Source: Saxidomus purpurata (lineage: Eukaryota > Mollusca > Bivalvia > Venerida > Veneridae). Taken from it: a DNA stretch of 64,000 nt. Where the stretch lies: assembly GCA_022818135.1 (NCBI GenBank), contig JAFMSR010000016.1:10902184-10966183 (forward strand). Direction: 5' to 3'. The notes under the pieces are model-generated. The model ran no database searches and was not told the origin of the DNA. It saw only the letters and a program-made list of their open reading frames with translations. Shown here in pieces: positions 12,039 through 23,788 of this stretch (positions within the stretch are counted from its first letter, which is position 1; each line of letters starts with the position of its first letter). The position numbers and the translations under genes were made by a program.

Positions 12039-12290
12039 TTATTTTGGGTTGGAAATAGTATAATTTTGACCTACTTTTGATCGGATGAAAAAGTGTTTGC
12101 CGTTGTTGGACGCGACGAAGTTACCTTGTATAAAACTGTGCATCCCAGTGAAAAACAAATATGCATACGCTAAAATACTAACATACAGAAAGTAAAATGC
12201 GGACCATAACATGCGTGTTTTTAACCCACCTCGTGGTTTCCTTGATTTAAGATTCCGGATAATCTTCGGCCAAAAAACCAAAATTGACAA
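12039..12290 (-). other. Candidate type II membrane-anchor exon, weak
   Basis: An 83-codon minus-strand frame starting with ATG has a basic stretch (KSRKPRGGLKTR), a 20-23 residue hydrophobic segment (MLWSAFYFLYVSILAYAYLF) and then a polar part with an N-glycosylation sequon (NYT). This is the layout of the first coding exon of a Golgi type II enzyme such as a glycosyl- or sulfotransferase. A GTAGGT donor-like site lies near the end. No partner exons were found, so it may be a chance frame. Confidence 0.2.
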
Positions 12291-14142
12291 TGTCGGATTA
12301 TATATCTCGTGAAAAACGTGTGAAACAGACTTAGGTTCACGTCAGACATATTGATTATCCAATGAAACATCTATACTTTTAAGGAATAGATTAATTTTGC
12401 GGCGATCCGACTTGTATTTGACTACCGCAGTTGATATCGTATTTGCATTTAGCTTCATTTATCTGTATTAATATGGACATCCAGACTTTAAAATGATAGT
12501 TTAATTTGCTTTTAATATAATCGAGGCTTGTATCGCTTACATTAACTTTAACAGATTGGGAATAAATCCAAATGCAAACATTCTGACCAAAGAATTCACG
12601 TCGAAAACTCAAGCCGGAACAATCTTTGCTCGTTAGTGTCAAGGCGTTCTTCTTAAGTTAAAGTGGGGACTTGTGTATAAAAGTGTCATGTGTTCGTAAA
12701 ATAGACGCCAAACCTTCCTTTTAATCAGAATTTCACGCTCACCAATACTTCCTTGACTTTAATTCATGGCAAATCTTAGCGCTATGTTTGGTACGGATCA
12801 TGGCAAAACTATCGTCAAATTTATTTCAGTTTAAAAATGACTTTAAAGTAAACAAATTCGACGCAAGACTTCAGTCTGTGAAGTAATGAAAACATATAAC
12901 TTTGACATCTAATATTTCCAAATACAATATTCGGGTTTTTAAGAATACCAGTGCTGCTTTAATTCATCAAAATATTTAAGTTATACAAAAATCCAAAAAT
13001 CACAGTGACAAGGTTCCCTGCATTTGCAGCGAATTAGCCGCGCAGACAGAATGTTTTAGGTTCTAATACCTCCCAATCCGCCGGCCGTGCTCTTTTTTTT
13101 CTTGGTAATGGGTTTAATCCATCATTCCGGCGATAGGATATTGAAATGAATTGATCAGAATTGATACAAGATGTTGGTTAATTCATCGAAAAATCATCGT
13201 GGCTGCCAACTAATCGAGCTGAAATGGTAGATTAAATTAGCCTGTGTATCCGTGTTTCAGCGAGAGATGCCCATTTAATCTTCCCCTGATGGTCGTTAGT
13301 GTTGACTCTGTCTGATGAACGCAACCCAATTCCCATCTGTCGAACCGAAACGAAACACAAGGACCCAGAGCTGTCAGAAACTATCTCAATACAGAACGAT
13401 TATTCATTTCTGTGAAAAGGATGAAATGCTGCATTTCTTCTAGTCAATATTATAGATCGAGATTTGCGGGAGTGTATAGACAGGAAGGATAAACAAGAAA
13501 AAGTGATTATCTCTTCTTCATTGAATGAGACAATAATGTCTTGGCGATGATACATTACACCGTGTGCAAAAATACCGTACAACGTGTGCAAAAATAGCGG
13601 CATACTATTTCCGGTAGCAACGGTTCATTATTTTTGATTCAGGAAATGTTCACAGATTATCAAGAATTTGTAATGTCGCTTACAGTGAAACTGAAGTAAA
13701 AATAAACTGTGCAAGAAGTTGAAAATTGTGGACAAAAAAGGAGACGAGAAAAAGAAAAATCACGCGTGATCGGACTTGAAAACGCGTGGTTTTCACGGCA
13801 ACCATTTTGGTTATGTCTACATTCAGCATCGATGTGGTAGAAAGTGGACATTTTAAAGTTAATGACATGATTTTTTGAATTACAACATGTGTATATGTTT
13901 CTTTACGGACAAGAGTTGTATTTTTGAATAACTTACACGTTTGCAATAAAGTACGCATCAATACGTTCTTCCGTGTATACTGGTTTTGAGTTTTCCTGCC
14001 TATTTATAACCATTGGTACAAATTGTTACTATTGTTATCATACGATGGACCTTAGATCACTTAAAAACATAATTGCAGAAGAAATATTTGTTAATGTCAA
14101 AAAATCGCTAGTTTCACTTTTATCCCTGTCAATACAATTCTT
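12291..14142. other. Intergenic sequence with a repeat-poor core
   Basis: No gene recognised. The part at about 13010-13350 is less AT-rich and free of recognised repeats. It contains GGGTTTAATCC and paired homeodomain-like cores (GTAGATTAAATTAGCC, CCATTTAATCTTCCCC), so it is a weak candidate for conserved non-coding DNA. Confidence 0.3.
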
Positions 14143-14568
14143 TTAAAGTGACATTATGCGCATCTTACTGCACATAGTGTATTTTTGGTGACAGTTTTTT
14201 AAAAGCAATTTTTGGTTGCTGTTCATTTAAATATGTTAAATTAATGATTATGCCGCATTAGTATTTGAAGTTGGTGCTTTAGATATAAAAAATCGGACTG
14301 ATAAAATGATAGTTGATTGTGTCGTTGTTGATGTTGGTAGAGATTTCGGCAGTGGAAGGGAAGCAACTCCTGCATGCAGTTGTTCTTTTCTTAAATTGAC
14401 TCTCCCAGTCAAATAAGAAAATCAATATTTGGAAAGTTATTAATTCATACTGGTAGCGTGAAGAGTTTGGTGTATTGGGTTAAAAGCTATTATTTCCTCT
14501 ACGCTTTTGTACACACACATATTCAGCTGGATCTTTACTTGAACAAAATGCGCACAATGTCACTTTAA
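14143..14568 (+). mobile_element. MITE (TTAAAGTGACATTATGCGCA family), copy 1
   Basis: Bounded by TTAAAGTGACATTATGCGCA and its inverse TGCGCACAATGTCACTTTAA. A highly similar copy lies in reverse orientation at 23789-24205, including the block around GGCAGTGGAAGGGAAGCAAC. TTAA at both outer edges would fit a piggyBac-type target site; that is inference. No transposase inside. Confidence 0.75.
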
Positions 14569-15040
14569 GACTAATGTTCCTATTTGATTATAACACAAAA
14601 TCATACAAAATGTATGTGTCTTGTCCTTACGGTACAAAAATGTATATTATGTCTTATTCATGTTTTCATTATTTTTACAAAATCCCTCGTTTAACTAATG
14701 TTAAAAGCGGTTGCTGTACATATAGTTTTCTCAACGTTTAGTTTATAATGAGGTTAATTTGTTAATATATTCTATTCTGTTGTGATGCTATTTTTCTGAG
14801 TGTCGGTAGACATACATACACCCTAATTCGTAAGAAATATACTGTATAATTTTGTATGGGTTTTGTATAAACTGTGACTGTGAAAAAGTGTTTGTACCTG
14901 TATGTGTGCAATGTTGTGAATGTATGTATTTGTATGAGCGTTTGTCTGTAATAAATGGAAGGCCACAATGAAATTGTGATGTATATACAAATTTGTATAA
15001 ATGTCTATTTGTGCTACCTTCGTGAAATAAAGATTTTATT

Positions 15041-15689
15041 AAGCAGGTTTTTAAAAACAAACTGCTTATTAGAATGACGATGTCGTATGTCGGTCGGAAG
15101 GGAGGGCGTCAAACATTGGTTTCCGTTCAAGAAACTTGGTCTGTAGGTAGCTTCTGTGGAGACAAAGCTTGGGATTGCATTTGGGCTTACAAGGGGCAAG
15201 GTCACTGTTACTAAAAATAGAAAAATGACTTTCGCTCAATAACTCAAGTTAGGAGTGACTTATCGCAATGAAACTCGGTGTATAGGTAGCTTGCGTAGAG
15301 AGGAAGCTTGTTATTGCATTTGGGATCACTAGGGTCAAGGTCAAGGCATTGTTACTAAAAATAGAATAATGGTTTCCGCTCAATAACTTGAGTTTGAAGT
15401 GACCAATTGTTATGAAACATGTTGTGTCGGGAGCATGCGTGGAGAGGAAGCTTTGGGCCACTGGGTCAAGGTCACTAGGGTCAAGGTCAAGGTCACTGTT
15501 ACTAAAAGTAGATTTTTTTTAGTTTTTAGATTGTTTTAAGCAAAAAAATGGAGGGGGATCAAGGTCACTAGTGTCAAGGTCAAGGTTACTGTTATTAAAA
15601 ATAAATTCAATTTTTAAATTGTTTAAGCAAAAAAAAATCTGACTGTTTTTTAATTCTACAATTTAGACAGGCGCCGTTTAAACCTGCTT
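15041..15689. mobile_element. TIR element carrying nuclear-receptor-like tandem repeats
   Basis: Ends AAGCAGGTTT on the left and the inverse AAACCTGCTT on the right. Inside are three units of about 140-146 bp (starting near 15129, 15269 and 15415, each with GGTAGCTT or a variant) followed by clusters of GGTCAAGGTCACTGTTACTA. TCAAGGTCA occurs at least five times, several as AGGTCAAGGTCA direct repeats with no spacer. No coding capacity. This repeat type is common in bivalve genomes from general familiarity. Confidence 0.55.
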
Positions 15690-15711
15690 TGACGGCATTG
15701 CCGCGTCTTCT

Positions 15712-15776
15712 TGTTGTTGTTATTATTAATATTATTATTATTACTATTATTATTATTATTGTTATTATTATTATTA
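15712..15776. repeat. (TTA)n microsatellite
   Basis: Interrupted TTA/TTG trinucleotide run directly after the preceding TIR element. Confidence 0.9.
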
Positions 15777-16034
15777 AACCCTACTAGAAATATGTGTGAC
15801 ATCACTTAACTGACACCGCTAGCATTATTGTATAGGTTTACATGGTTTCTTGTTATTATTCTTTGAAGATTTTGGTTGAAGTCAGTCTAAAAAATAATGT
15901 GCCACCCCCGGAACTGGGGATATATCTTTTTAAAGTATGTCTCGATACTAGGGAGTGTTAATTTGCGATTGGTATACATGTAGAATGTCCTGGTACTGTG
16001 CGGCATATTTCTGCCTTGAATATATAATTTCCCG

Positions 16035-16485
16035 AAACTGGTGATATAGCTTGTTTTGCCGTGGGTATAGAATTTATCTATACTGTGGATATAAGTTGTT
16101 TTGCCATGGATATATAGCTTTTCGATACTGCGGATATAATAACTTGTTTTGTCATTGATATAGAATTATTTGATACTGCGGATATAGATTGTTTTGCCAT
16201 GGATATATAATGTTCCGATACTGTTGATATAGCTTGTTTTGCCATGGATTTAGAACTTTTCGATACTGGGATATAGCTTGTTTTGCCATGGATAAAGAAC
16301 ATCCCGACTCTGAAAATATAGTTTGTTTTGCCATGGATATAAAAGAATTGATAATGGGAATATAGCTTGATTTGCCATTGATATAAAAAAATTATACTGG
16401 GACATATCTTGTTTTGCTATGGATATAGAATTGTTCGATACTCTCGATATACATGCAGTTTGTTTTGCCATGGATATTGACTACC
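16035..16485. repeat. 45-bp minisatellite, about 10 copies
   Basis: Degenerate tandem array in which GCTTGTTTTGCCATGGATAT recurs roughly every 43-48 bp (near 16052, 16098, 16145, 16190, 16234, 16277, 16322, 16367, 16411, 16459). Because 45 bp is 15 codons, the minus strand reads as a repeating 15-residue peptide (MAKQAISTVSEHYIS and variants) broken across three frames. No start region or homologue is recognised, so it is most simply a non-coding satellite. Confidence 0.8.
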
Positions 16486-17026
16486 TTCTGGCTGTTGTCT
16501 TCCGGTTTTAAAACGGAGTCCCTAAGTCAATTAACAGACACCCTGTTCTGAATAAGATACCATAAACCTACTAGTCTTCTATCACTTTTTCAAGAGGCCA
16601 ATTGCAAAACATTGAAATTTGGTACGACATATTTCAATGATATTTGTAAGACCAGCTTATTCAGTTGAAACGTTGGTTTTAGATTACTCTTCGATTATCC
16701 TGTTTATACATCAATGATTTCCCAGTCTAGCAGACAATGGCAAATCAAATATTGGTAGTTTATAAAATCTGAATGTTGATAAATGCGGTCTTGTATTTAT
16801 TATTTCCTCGTTAATTATACTTCTATGATGCTTTGTTACCTGGACGTTGTAAACATGTATGATTACTTTGCAATTACTAAGGAACTTTTGAGGCTGGGCT
16901 ACTCCTGGGTGGATGCTCTGTCATTGTTTACAATTTTTCTAATATTCCCCTTATATTCGTGTTGCCATTATCATACATGTGTTGACTGCATCCATGGCTT
17001 CTCCGTAACGTTTATATTTTTTATTT
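16486..17026. other. Intergenic sequence, nothing recognised
   Basis: AT-rich. A hydrophobic 92-codon frame at 16783-17061 runs into the next MITE and is not gene-like. Confidence 0.4.
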
Positions 17027-17190
17027 GCTTTATATATAACGAAATCCTTGAGACGACTTAAATTTGTTTCTTATATCCGGAGTATATTATATCTATATAA
17101 CATTCAAATATTTTATGAAGAAGAAATAAATCGGGCCAAGAAAATGTGTTCGTAATATCCGGAATTTCGCTATATCCGGAGTTTACTGTT
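17027..17190. mobile_element. pogo-like MITE, 5'-degraded copy
   Basis: Contains TATATATAACGAAATC, CTTATATCCGGAGTATATTA, AATATCCGGAATTTCGCTAT and the terminal CCGGAGTTTACTGT. Left terminal repeat is eroded. Confidence 0.6.
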
Positions 17191-17582
17191 ATTACTGTAA
17201 TGTTTACTTTAGCATACCTACACTGCACTTATATCTTAATTAAAATTTTCTTGTATACCGCACTTGGGAAGGGGATGCGGGTGTGGATGCGATTTTATTT
17301 TCAGTAGGGTATTGTAGGTCTCAACTTGAAGCCAATTAAAACTAAGGCAACGTGTCTAGTTCGCCATCTGAATATTATGTTGTACTTACTTGAATATTCG
17401 GTTCACTTTCGTGTTTACAATGTTCTGTACTTATTACACTAAGCGAAAGCTGTGTTGTTATATATGTTTCAGTGTGTATTTCGCTTGCTACCTGTTCTCA
17501 TAGTTCCAAGTGTTTTTCATTGGATCTGATTGCTGACGGGTGTGATGCTTTAGGATCTATGGGAATACCCTTTTATCCTCGC

Positions 17583-17766
17583 CAGTTCGTATATAACGAC
17601 ATCGGATATAGCGAAATTCTGGCTATAACGAACATATATTTGGCGTCCGATTTTTGTATTCAGTTTTTTTAATATGAAAATGCTAAATATGGATATAACA
17701 AACTCCGGATATAAGGAACAAATTTAAATGGTCCCAAGACGTTCGTAATATACAACGTTTACCGTA
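17583..17766. mobile_element. pogo-like MITE
   Basis: Begins near CAGTTCGTATATAACGACAT, with GGATATAGCGAAATTCTGGC inside and AACTCCGGATATAAGGAACA near the end, finishing ACGTTTACCGTA. Only about 390 bp from the preceding copy. Confidence 0.6.
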
Positions 17767-18552
17767 TGTTTATAAGGGAAAACAGTTATACCTAAAACTG
17801 TATAACCGTTCACCGTGTTTATGAGATGTTGGTCCGATGTACTGTATTTTATGTTCGACTACCCGTATCTATCTATTGGCCTAATCCATCAAGTTAACAA
17901 CAATTTAAGCCGCTGTCACTTTACTTGATGTTTAACGACAAATCCCTTAATCCTAAAATGATCTATATTGGAAATAAATTTGTTAGTTTTTGGATAGCAG
18001 GTGTGACAATTTTCGATCGAATTGCACCTGCAAAAACAGAGGCTTTTTGTAAAACGTTAAGTATCAATATAACAAAATGAGGAAAATATCACGGAGACAT
18101 TCGTGCATTTTTTGGCATTAACACCGGAAGTTGTAGTTGAATTCGCGATTCCTCGTCATCATCCGGGTAACTAACATGGCGTCCAATAATTTTTCGATTT
18201 TAACACGGAGAAGATGTTAGATATTCAAGTTCATTCAAATTATATGCTACGATATGATCTAAATTGAAATATTAAGCTATTTATTTTCACGTTAGTGGCA
18301 TAATGACATATGTCATAAATGAAACAATCGCTTGAGGGGTAATATGACTTCCGACTCTATAGTCCATATTTTATTCACGTGCTCACTTCCACGAAAGAAA
18401 TAAATTCACTATTGATCTTGATTTAATTTAGATCAGTATTTTGCTTGACTGTGTAATTGAAATACTTATATTCAGTTTAACAGTGATGTCGTTTTATTTA
18501 AAGTGTGAAATATGTCCAAGTGTGAAATATGTCCATATAAAGAATGGTAAAA
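17767..18552. other. Intergenic sequence, nothing recognised
   Basis: No gene-like frame; a short GAGGGGTAATATGAC near 18335 resembles the end of the MITE at 8-367 but no partner end was seen. Confidence 0.35.
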
Positions 18553-18566
18553 ATACTTAGAAATGT

Positions 18567-18735
18567 AACAATAATAATAAAAATAACAATAATAATAACA
18601 ACATTAACATAATAATAATGATAATAACGATGATAATAATGATAATAGATCTAATAATAATAATAATAATAATGATGATGATGATGATGATGATGTTCCT
18701 ACTGCTGCTGATGCTGCTGATGATGTCTATAATGA
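18567..18735. repeat. (AAT)n/(ATG)n trinucleotide repeats
   Basis: Compound trinucleotide run downstream of the sulfotransferase stop codon. It produces open frames of poly-Ile, Met or Asp on both strands that are not genes. Confidence 0.95.
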
Positions 18736-18914
18736 CGACGACGTCAATGACGATAAAATCTGACGTTAGAAGAGAACTCCTTTTTCCATGCAAGACGACA
18801 GTCTTTGAAGTCGTTAAATGTACTTTTTTCTTTCCAGGCATTAACTGAAAGTGAAGTTGGTCATAGAATGATTTCTTTTGAGAGTGACGTCAGAAAACTT
18901 GAATTTTTAATGAC

Positions 18915-19157
18915 CGTAATAATGATAATAATTAAAAGGATAATAATGATAATATCATCATCAGCAGCAGCAACAGAAACAGCATCATTTACAACATCAT
19001 CATCATCATCATCATCAGTAGAAGCACCATCAGCAACAGCAGCATTATTAACAACATCATTGTCGTCATCATCATCAACATCATCATCATAACCAATATC
19101 GTCGTCGTCATCATCAGCAGCAGCAGCAACAGTATCATCAGCATCATCATCATCCAA
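18915..19157. repeat. (ATC)n/(AGC)n trinucleotide repeats
   Basis: Interrupted CAT/CAG repeats starting about 100 bp beyond the sulfotransferase stop in the sense of transcription; may lie in its 3' UTR. Open frames in all phases (poly-Ser, poly-Asp, poly-Met/Leu) are repeat artefacts. Confidence 0.95.
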
Positions 19158-19257
19158 CTAGTTTGTGTCGTGAAATGTTGTCCATACAAAGCAATATGAC
19201 ATGAAAGCTATAAGACTATCAAATATTATGCCCTGAGACTAATAAGTTTATAATTTC

Positions 19258-21566
19258 TCACTGAAACCATGAATCATCGTTACGTGGATTTGTATTCCTA
19301 GTCAAAATATTTATATCATTTAGATCAGACACCGATTTCATTGGTACATATCCTACACTTGAGTACACTTGACCGCAGAAACGGTCAATAATCAGCGTCA
19401 TATTGAACGCCATTTTAGAGCGCCACTTTCTGGCAATTTGGCCAGAATCTTTTCTATAAGTTTTGTAATATCCATTGTTTACCACACCACTGGATGACAT
19501 GTCCATCCAGGAGTAGATCTTTTCATCAAGAGGCAGTTGAAGAAAGTTATATAGAAATTGTATACCGGTGTCCGGATATTCCGCTAGGGCTTCATAAATG
19601 ATAGTCACGAATTTCTCGTGATGTTTCGTTTTTAGATTGTTCGCAACATCAATATCTTCATCCAATCTTTTACACAGATTTTGAGTGTGAGAGGTTATAT
19701 TAAAGGTCATGCTGAAATGCCCATTCCTTCGGGAATGTGTTATCGCCCGTGGATCTCGTAACAAATGAATAACTTTAAGTCCCGGAACCAACTCTGCAAG
19801 TTTCGCCACAACAGACATGGAAATGCGAATAGTTTTAATAACTCGATGGCTCGATTCAAAGCATTTTCTTTTCAAATAGTTCAAACACTTTGTTGAATTA
19901 TGCATGACTTTCAGACACTTTGTAAATGTCATTTGTGTGCCCTCGTGCAGCCCGTTTGATATTTGGGACACTATTTTTGTCGCAACTCTTTCGAACCTGC
20001 AGTTGAACAATTGTTCCAGAGTGAAAAGAGCGAATCCATGTCTGTCAATGGAAGTTTTAGATGGTCTGAAACAAAACGTATACACAATTTTGATGTTGTG
20101 AAAGTCTAATGGCTATATTCAGAAACATTCCTAGACTCCACCTCGACTAAGGAAGGCACCGTTAGGCAGATCTGGTTGACCAGTGAATACTTAAAGCAAT
20201 AATTTAAAAAAATCTAATTAACTTTAATAATCCGCTTCCTCGAAGAACCAGTACTGGTGTCATTTGAGGAAGTACGGTCGTGACCCTGGTGGGGCTCGAA
20301 CCCGCAACCTCCGGGATGAGCGTCAGACACCTTAACCTCTACACCACCGCTCCCTAATCAGTTGACCAATGGACGGCAAGTAACGGACCCTTCATTGGCG
20401 GATGTGTCGAGTCGGTATGTGACTATAGCCATTACATGTATAAAGACATCAATACAAGAGAATCTATGTACCAGACCCTAGCTCTTTTACTAATAGACCC
20501 CTTGGCTCTTTTACGTGACCGGTGTATAGCACAGCACTGATACACGCGAGACTACCTAAATCATCTTAGATGAGTCGGTAACACTGAAAGCGATTATGAA
20601 ATTCCCATTGCCCTGGTTGGGTATTTCGAATCGGGGACCTCCGGATAGGTAGCCCAGAGCGTTAACCACTCGACCGTGTCACCCGTTTAAAACTACAGCA
20701 CGATTCTATAACATTTGTATTTAAATATGACTTGTATACTAACCGACATGTATTGTTATTGAAACAGATAGATCCAACTTCATAATATGACTGATGCTGG
20801 TAGGGTTTGAACGGTTCGAACACATAAAACGTCTGGTTCGACTGCCGAATCATGTCTCCGAGCCACGTGGAGCCACTTCTCAAATAGGCAATAATAAGCA
20901 CTGGAGTAAAATGTGTCCTCGCACGAACGGGCGCCCTTTGATTCTTAGGTTGGAAAAATTCCGGTTTAGCGGTTTCCGATTTCAGGTCTCCGACAGATTG
21001 AGCAATTTGTACTTCCGGAACTGTTTTCCGTTGCTTGTTAGGTTCCGTTTCATGTTTCACTAATCCGTTCAGAGTGGTATGAGTCCATTTGTCGTCGGAA
21101 GAAGAGAGATGTTTTGTAGATGCATTATTAAAAACCCTGTAACTATGCTTTACTGTGTTGCTAGCCAGCAGTTTTCCACTTAACTCCATAGATCTTTCGT
21201 AAATATCATCTGAAATAAAAGAAACAAATAAGCATGCTGATCTCCTTATTTTCTTAGTCCGTTTAAGCGTTTTCTTTTCCGGTCGCTTCCCTTCAACCAC
21301 AAAATACGAACGCAGTATTGACACTTCATCGCTTGCTTTGGAGCCAACAGAAAAAATATGTTCTTTATATAGTACATATTGTAAAATTTGGTTACATTCA
21401 CTTCTCGGATTTACATCTTTTTCCAGCCATTTTCTTAATAAATACAAATACTTTATCTCACATCAGTCCTCTTGCAACAACGGACAAAAAGGGCAAAAAG
21501 AGCAAACTTACATGATTGTCGAAATATTAAGACCATGTTCTGCAGAATCATCACGCAGCACGCCAT
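19258..21566 (-). CDS. Carbohydrate sulfotransferase (CHST1/3-like), three-exon model
   Basis: A Golgi enzyme that moves sulfate from PAPS to sugars of glycoproteins or glycosaminoglycans. Model: exon 1 21512-21566, exon 2 20744-21209, exon 3 19258-20065 on the minus strand, all GT-AG and phase-consistent, giving 442 aa, a usual CHST length. The PAPS 5'-phosphosulfate loop is LRSGSTWLGDM (residues about 128-138). The 3'-phosphate motif is VIHLLRDPRAITHSRR (about 272-287). The family's C-terminal RKDSGQIARKWR and SVGY follow. Exon 1 encodes a short hydrophobic start (MACCVMILQNMVLIF) that could be the signal anchor. This exon is the least certain part: the frame of exon 2 is also open upstream to 21447, which would replace exon 1, but a good TTTTATTTCAG acceptor at 21210-21220 favours splicing. 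Two SINEs sit in the last intron. Sulfate acceptor and subfamily cannot be told from sequence alone. Confidence 0.85.
20230..20356 (-). mobile_element. tRNA-headed SINE, family 1 (in sulfotransferase intron)
   Basis: Minus strand: GGTGTAGAGGTTAAGGTG, GCGGGTTCGAGCCCCACC and ACACCAGTACTGG, matching the copy at 7380-7528. Confidence 0.75.
20515..20690 (-). mobile_element. tRNA-headed SINE, family 2 (in sulfotransferase intron)
   Basis: Minus strand head GGTCGAGTGGTTAACGCTCT and GGTCCCCGATTCGAAATACC, with a body ending near the TATCAGTGCTGTGCTATACA block. Same plan as 11715-11906. Confidence 0.65.
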
Positions 21567-22727
21567 CAGCAGCACTCTTTGGACCCTGAGACGTCGCTTT
21601 AAGCCACCTTGCATATTTCACCATTATGCCTTTAAATCCTGCATTAAACATACACATCTAGGAACACTCTCTTCGCGTAAAAGAAATTCAATCTCGGCGG
21701 AATGAGTGAAAGAACGCTTTCCATTCGCCTTTTCTTTGTTAAATAAACTTATCTAAAACGAGGTACTATTCCTCACTTTGTAAGTGAATACACGAATCTA
21801 TATGTTAAATATATTTCAACTTTCATTAGTTATTAAGAAATAGATCCTTCAGATCAAAATGAATGCGCAAACCATGCGCTGTGTGCAAAACGGCGAGTAC
21901 CTGCGCCATCCCGCTCCGGTCCAGCAAATCCAAAACCTTCAAACATTTTGACATATGACTAATAACTGGAATTTACTTATTATCAGACTGTTAGAGGTCT
22001 CTTTGCATGTTGATTAAATATTTGTCCGAAATATTTTCCTTTTTTCAAGTTGATTACAGATACACGTAATTAAAAATGAATTTAAATTTAAATAGTACAT
22101 AATTGATATCACAATATACGTGAAAAAAAGCTACTTTGCAATTGTGTATTTCGGGAAATTATAATATGAGCGTTTAAAGTGAAGAAAACAATATACTTAA
22201 GCGCTAAATACAGCTGTTTGTAGCTGTCTATATTCCTGTCGAAGAAACCAGACTCACTCCTGAAATGTAGCTAAATCGCGTACAAATGTAGCAAATGAAA
22301 TGAAATTGCGTGAACTTTTTTTTAATTTTACGCTTGACCAAAGATTTACGAGAGAAATAAAAAGTCAATGAATAGAGAAAATAGCATGAAAGAAATAAAA
22401 AGCCATTAATTTCTCAAACCATACTTTTAAATAATGGATAATCACTTGTATATCACAAAGGTTAACCTCTTAATATTTATTAAATCAAGTTCGGCGCATT
22501 CACGTTTTTCTCTTTTTTTAATAGTAAGTCCTTGATATGATATGGTTGATCAACGAATTTCATTACTGGATGAATTTAAACTAATGTAGGTTTGATAGAG
22601 AAAAGTTCAATTCCTTTTCTCATTCAAATATCAGTTGTTAAATGACAATGTAACGAGAAAAATATTGCATAGCAAGTATGTTACAACTGTAATGTATTGA
22701 ACTGTCGTAGCATTTTCCACTTAAAGG
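21567..22727. other. 5' flank of the sulfotransferase gene
   Basis: Upstream side of the minus-strand gene. No TATA box in a convincing place was seen. Frames at 21318-21705 on the plus strand are shadows of the sulfotransferase exons and intron. The rest shows nothing recognisable. Confidence 0.35.
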
Positions 22728-22936
22728 GGCATAACCTTGCAATGTAAACTATTGAGTAGCGGTGCCGTTAAATCAAAACTACCGATATTTTCAATGAATT
22801 TTTGCCAGTTGCTACCTAGATTTTTACTTATGCTGTTGATTTTAGCCATTACTTTTAACATTTATGTTGAAGTAACTATATCCTTTTTAAATTATTTTTT
22901 TCACCGGAAACTTTGAGCGAGCAGCTTTAAGCTGAG
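22728..22936. mobile_element. Fragment of the GAGCGAGCAGCTTTAA MITE family
   Basis: Matches the right half of the elements at 47492 and 48128: AGTAGCGGTGCCGTTAAATC, TTGCTACCTAGATTTTTACT and the terminal TTGAGCGAGCAGCTTTAA. The left half is missing. Confidence 0.6.
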
Positions 22937-23019
22937 CTTAATTTAACCGGTATAAGGGACCAAATAGTCTATGTTTCCATATTATTTCATACAAGTAATC
23001 AACTTAAAAGTATATACCA

Positions 23020-23110
23020 CTGTCACAGGGTGAGAATAATGTGCAGCCCGGGGCTCGAACCGGGACCATTCGCTTTACAGAACGAAAGTTATCCGGCCGC
23101 TTACACCTTT
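23020..23110 (-). mobile_element. tRNA-derived SINE or tRNA pseudogene
   Basis: Minus strand contains a perfect T-arm (CCCGGTTCGAGCCCCGGG) and a D-arm-like GGTGTAAGCGGCCGGATAAC. The acceptor stem pairs at about five of seven positions and the anticodon stem is weak, so a functional tRNA is unlikely. Confidence 0.45.
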
Positions 23111-23172
23111 TATCTCTAAGCTGTGAATAAGAACGTACCTATGTAATTCGAGGCCGAATTGCAAGTCTCCGT

Positions 23173-23548
23173 CTTTAAAGAGACAATCCCTATAAATGGT
23201 GTCGAACTAAATACGTTTAAAAGTATAAAAATAAAATAATAAAATGTTACTTATCCCAACAGTTTAAGCTATACATTCCAGTCATTACTGGGTAAATCAG
23301 CGTTTTAAGATATGTTGCAATACCGTGACCAAACAATACTCTTTATAAAGTTGTTGTACAGTTAATGGGTGGATATCGATTTATTACAAAAGGCCTCTAT
23401 ATTGATTATTTGTACTAAAATGAAGCATTTTTCGATATAGTTTGTGTTGTTCTTCAAAATTGTATTTATCTATCATTTCATGTTCATTGAACACATTATT
23501 TATGTTTCGATAATATAATCTGCTAGATGTAGGGAGTGCCTCTTTAAG
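23173..23548. mobile_element. MITE (GGAGCACTCCCTACA family), copy 2, reversed
   Basis: Left end TTTAAAGAGACAATCCCTAT and right end TGTAGGGAGTGCCTCTTTAA. Internal sequence matches 3189-3556 in reverse orientation. Confidence 0.65.
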
Positions 23549-23788
23549 GGTAATAAAATTAACATCACAAGCGTCGCTAGGTTAATCAAGCAATTCTGAC
23601 ACAGCCCCATGGTGGGCGCCGATGTCGTAAAGGTAATCTGAAATTTATTGGCTACCCCATAAGGGGTGTCGCCTAAACGGAATCTGAATTTACGATGGTT
23701 AGGTTCGATGTATACAGATTACCAGATGACTGACTTGTGATGTATTCATAAACCTGGAACAAATATAAAACATGAAACAATCACATGC

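Noticed and set aside
18557..19189. Long frames on both strands rich in Ile, Asp, Ser or Met
   Set aside because: They are translations of trinucleotide repeats, open in several phases at once.
23590..23720. Possible LTR or primer-binding region (CCATGGTGGGCGCCGATGTC)
   Set aside because: No matching second LTR, polypurine tract or coding sequence seen nearby.
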